Source: Prevotellaceae bacterium (lineage in GTDB: Bacteria; Bacteroidota; Bacteroidia; Bacteroidales; UBA932). From it: a DNA stretch of 6,962 bases. Shown in pieces: positions 6,961 through 6,962 of this stretch. The notes beneath the pieces are model-generated. The model was given only the letters and a program-made list of their open reading frames with translations. It searched no databases and was not told where the DNA came from. Numbering within the stretch: position 1 is the first letter of the stretch; each line of letters begins with the position of its first letter. Position numbers and translations under genes: made by a program. Location of the stretch: NCBI GenBank assembly GCA_031268055.1, contig JAIRXY010000219.1, positions 1 through 6,962 of the forward strand, given 5' to 3'.

Positions 6961-6962
6961 TT
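6916..6962 (+). CDS. Start of a second TPR-like reading frame (partial)
   Basis: ATG 6916 opens the same 15 codons as copy 1 (MSFQLKMNLSAGCCA) and is still open at the window edge. It lies 2 bp after the dinD remnant's stop. It could be the 5' end of an intact TPR gene or another fragment. No promoter motif precedes it directly, so expression would depend on read-through from 6439. Only 47 bases are visible. Confidence 0.3.
   Translation, partial: MSFQLKMNLSAGCCA

Overview
The window looks like a chromosomal segment from a member of the Bacteroidetes, most likely the order Bacteroidales. The reasons are a complete SusC/SusD-type outer-membrane uptake pair, a lipoprotein signal on the SusD-like protein, promoter-like TAnnTTTG motifs, AT-rich leaders with little Shine-Dalgarno sequence, and RhuM and DinD family genes that are common in Bacteroidetes accessory loci. 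The species cannot be named from this sequence.

Layout. (1) 1-467, minus strand: the N-terminal 155 codons of a RhuM-family protein that runs off the left edge. (2) 468-1338: an 871-bp divergent intergenic region. It holds a likely rhuM promoter, a plus-strand promoter motif (836-843), an unannotated 59-codon ORF (906-1085) containing an (AC)18 microsatellite read as Thr-His repeats, and a strong plus-strand intrinsic terminator (1111-1146). Together these look like a small independent transcription unit, although no product is proven. The remaining ~190 bp form the susC leader, with several small hairpins. (3) 1339-6359: a TonB-dependent SusC-family transporter and its SusD-family surface lipoprotein, 11 bp apart and surely one operon, closed by a strong terminator at 6377-6426. 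(4) 6427-6962: a gene graveyard. A promoter motif leads into a frameshifted single-TPR fragment, followed by a dinD-like pseudogene in three pieces in three reading frames, with two internal deletions and a 30-bp perfect palindrome. A 65-bp direct repeat flanks the area, and its second copy begins another TPR-like reading frame at the right edge.

How the genes work together. SusC and SusD form a lidded outer-membrane importer: the SusD lipoprotein captures a ligand at the surface and the SusC barrel imports it with TonB energy. No enzyme, sensor or extra binding lipoprotein is present in the window, so the substrate is unknown. The other genes are not functionally tied to this pair. RhuM on one side and a ruined dinD on the other suggest a mobile or restriction-modification-type accessory neighbourhood around the transporter operon.

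The most interesting material is non-classical: the promoter/(AC)18 ORF/terminator unit, and the palindrome-containing dinD remnant between 65-bp direct repeats. I found no convincing complete new system.
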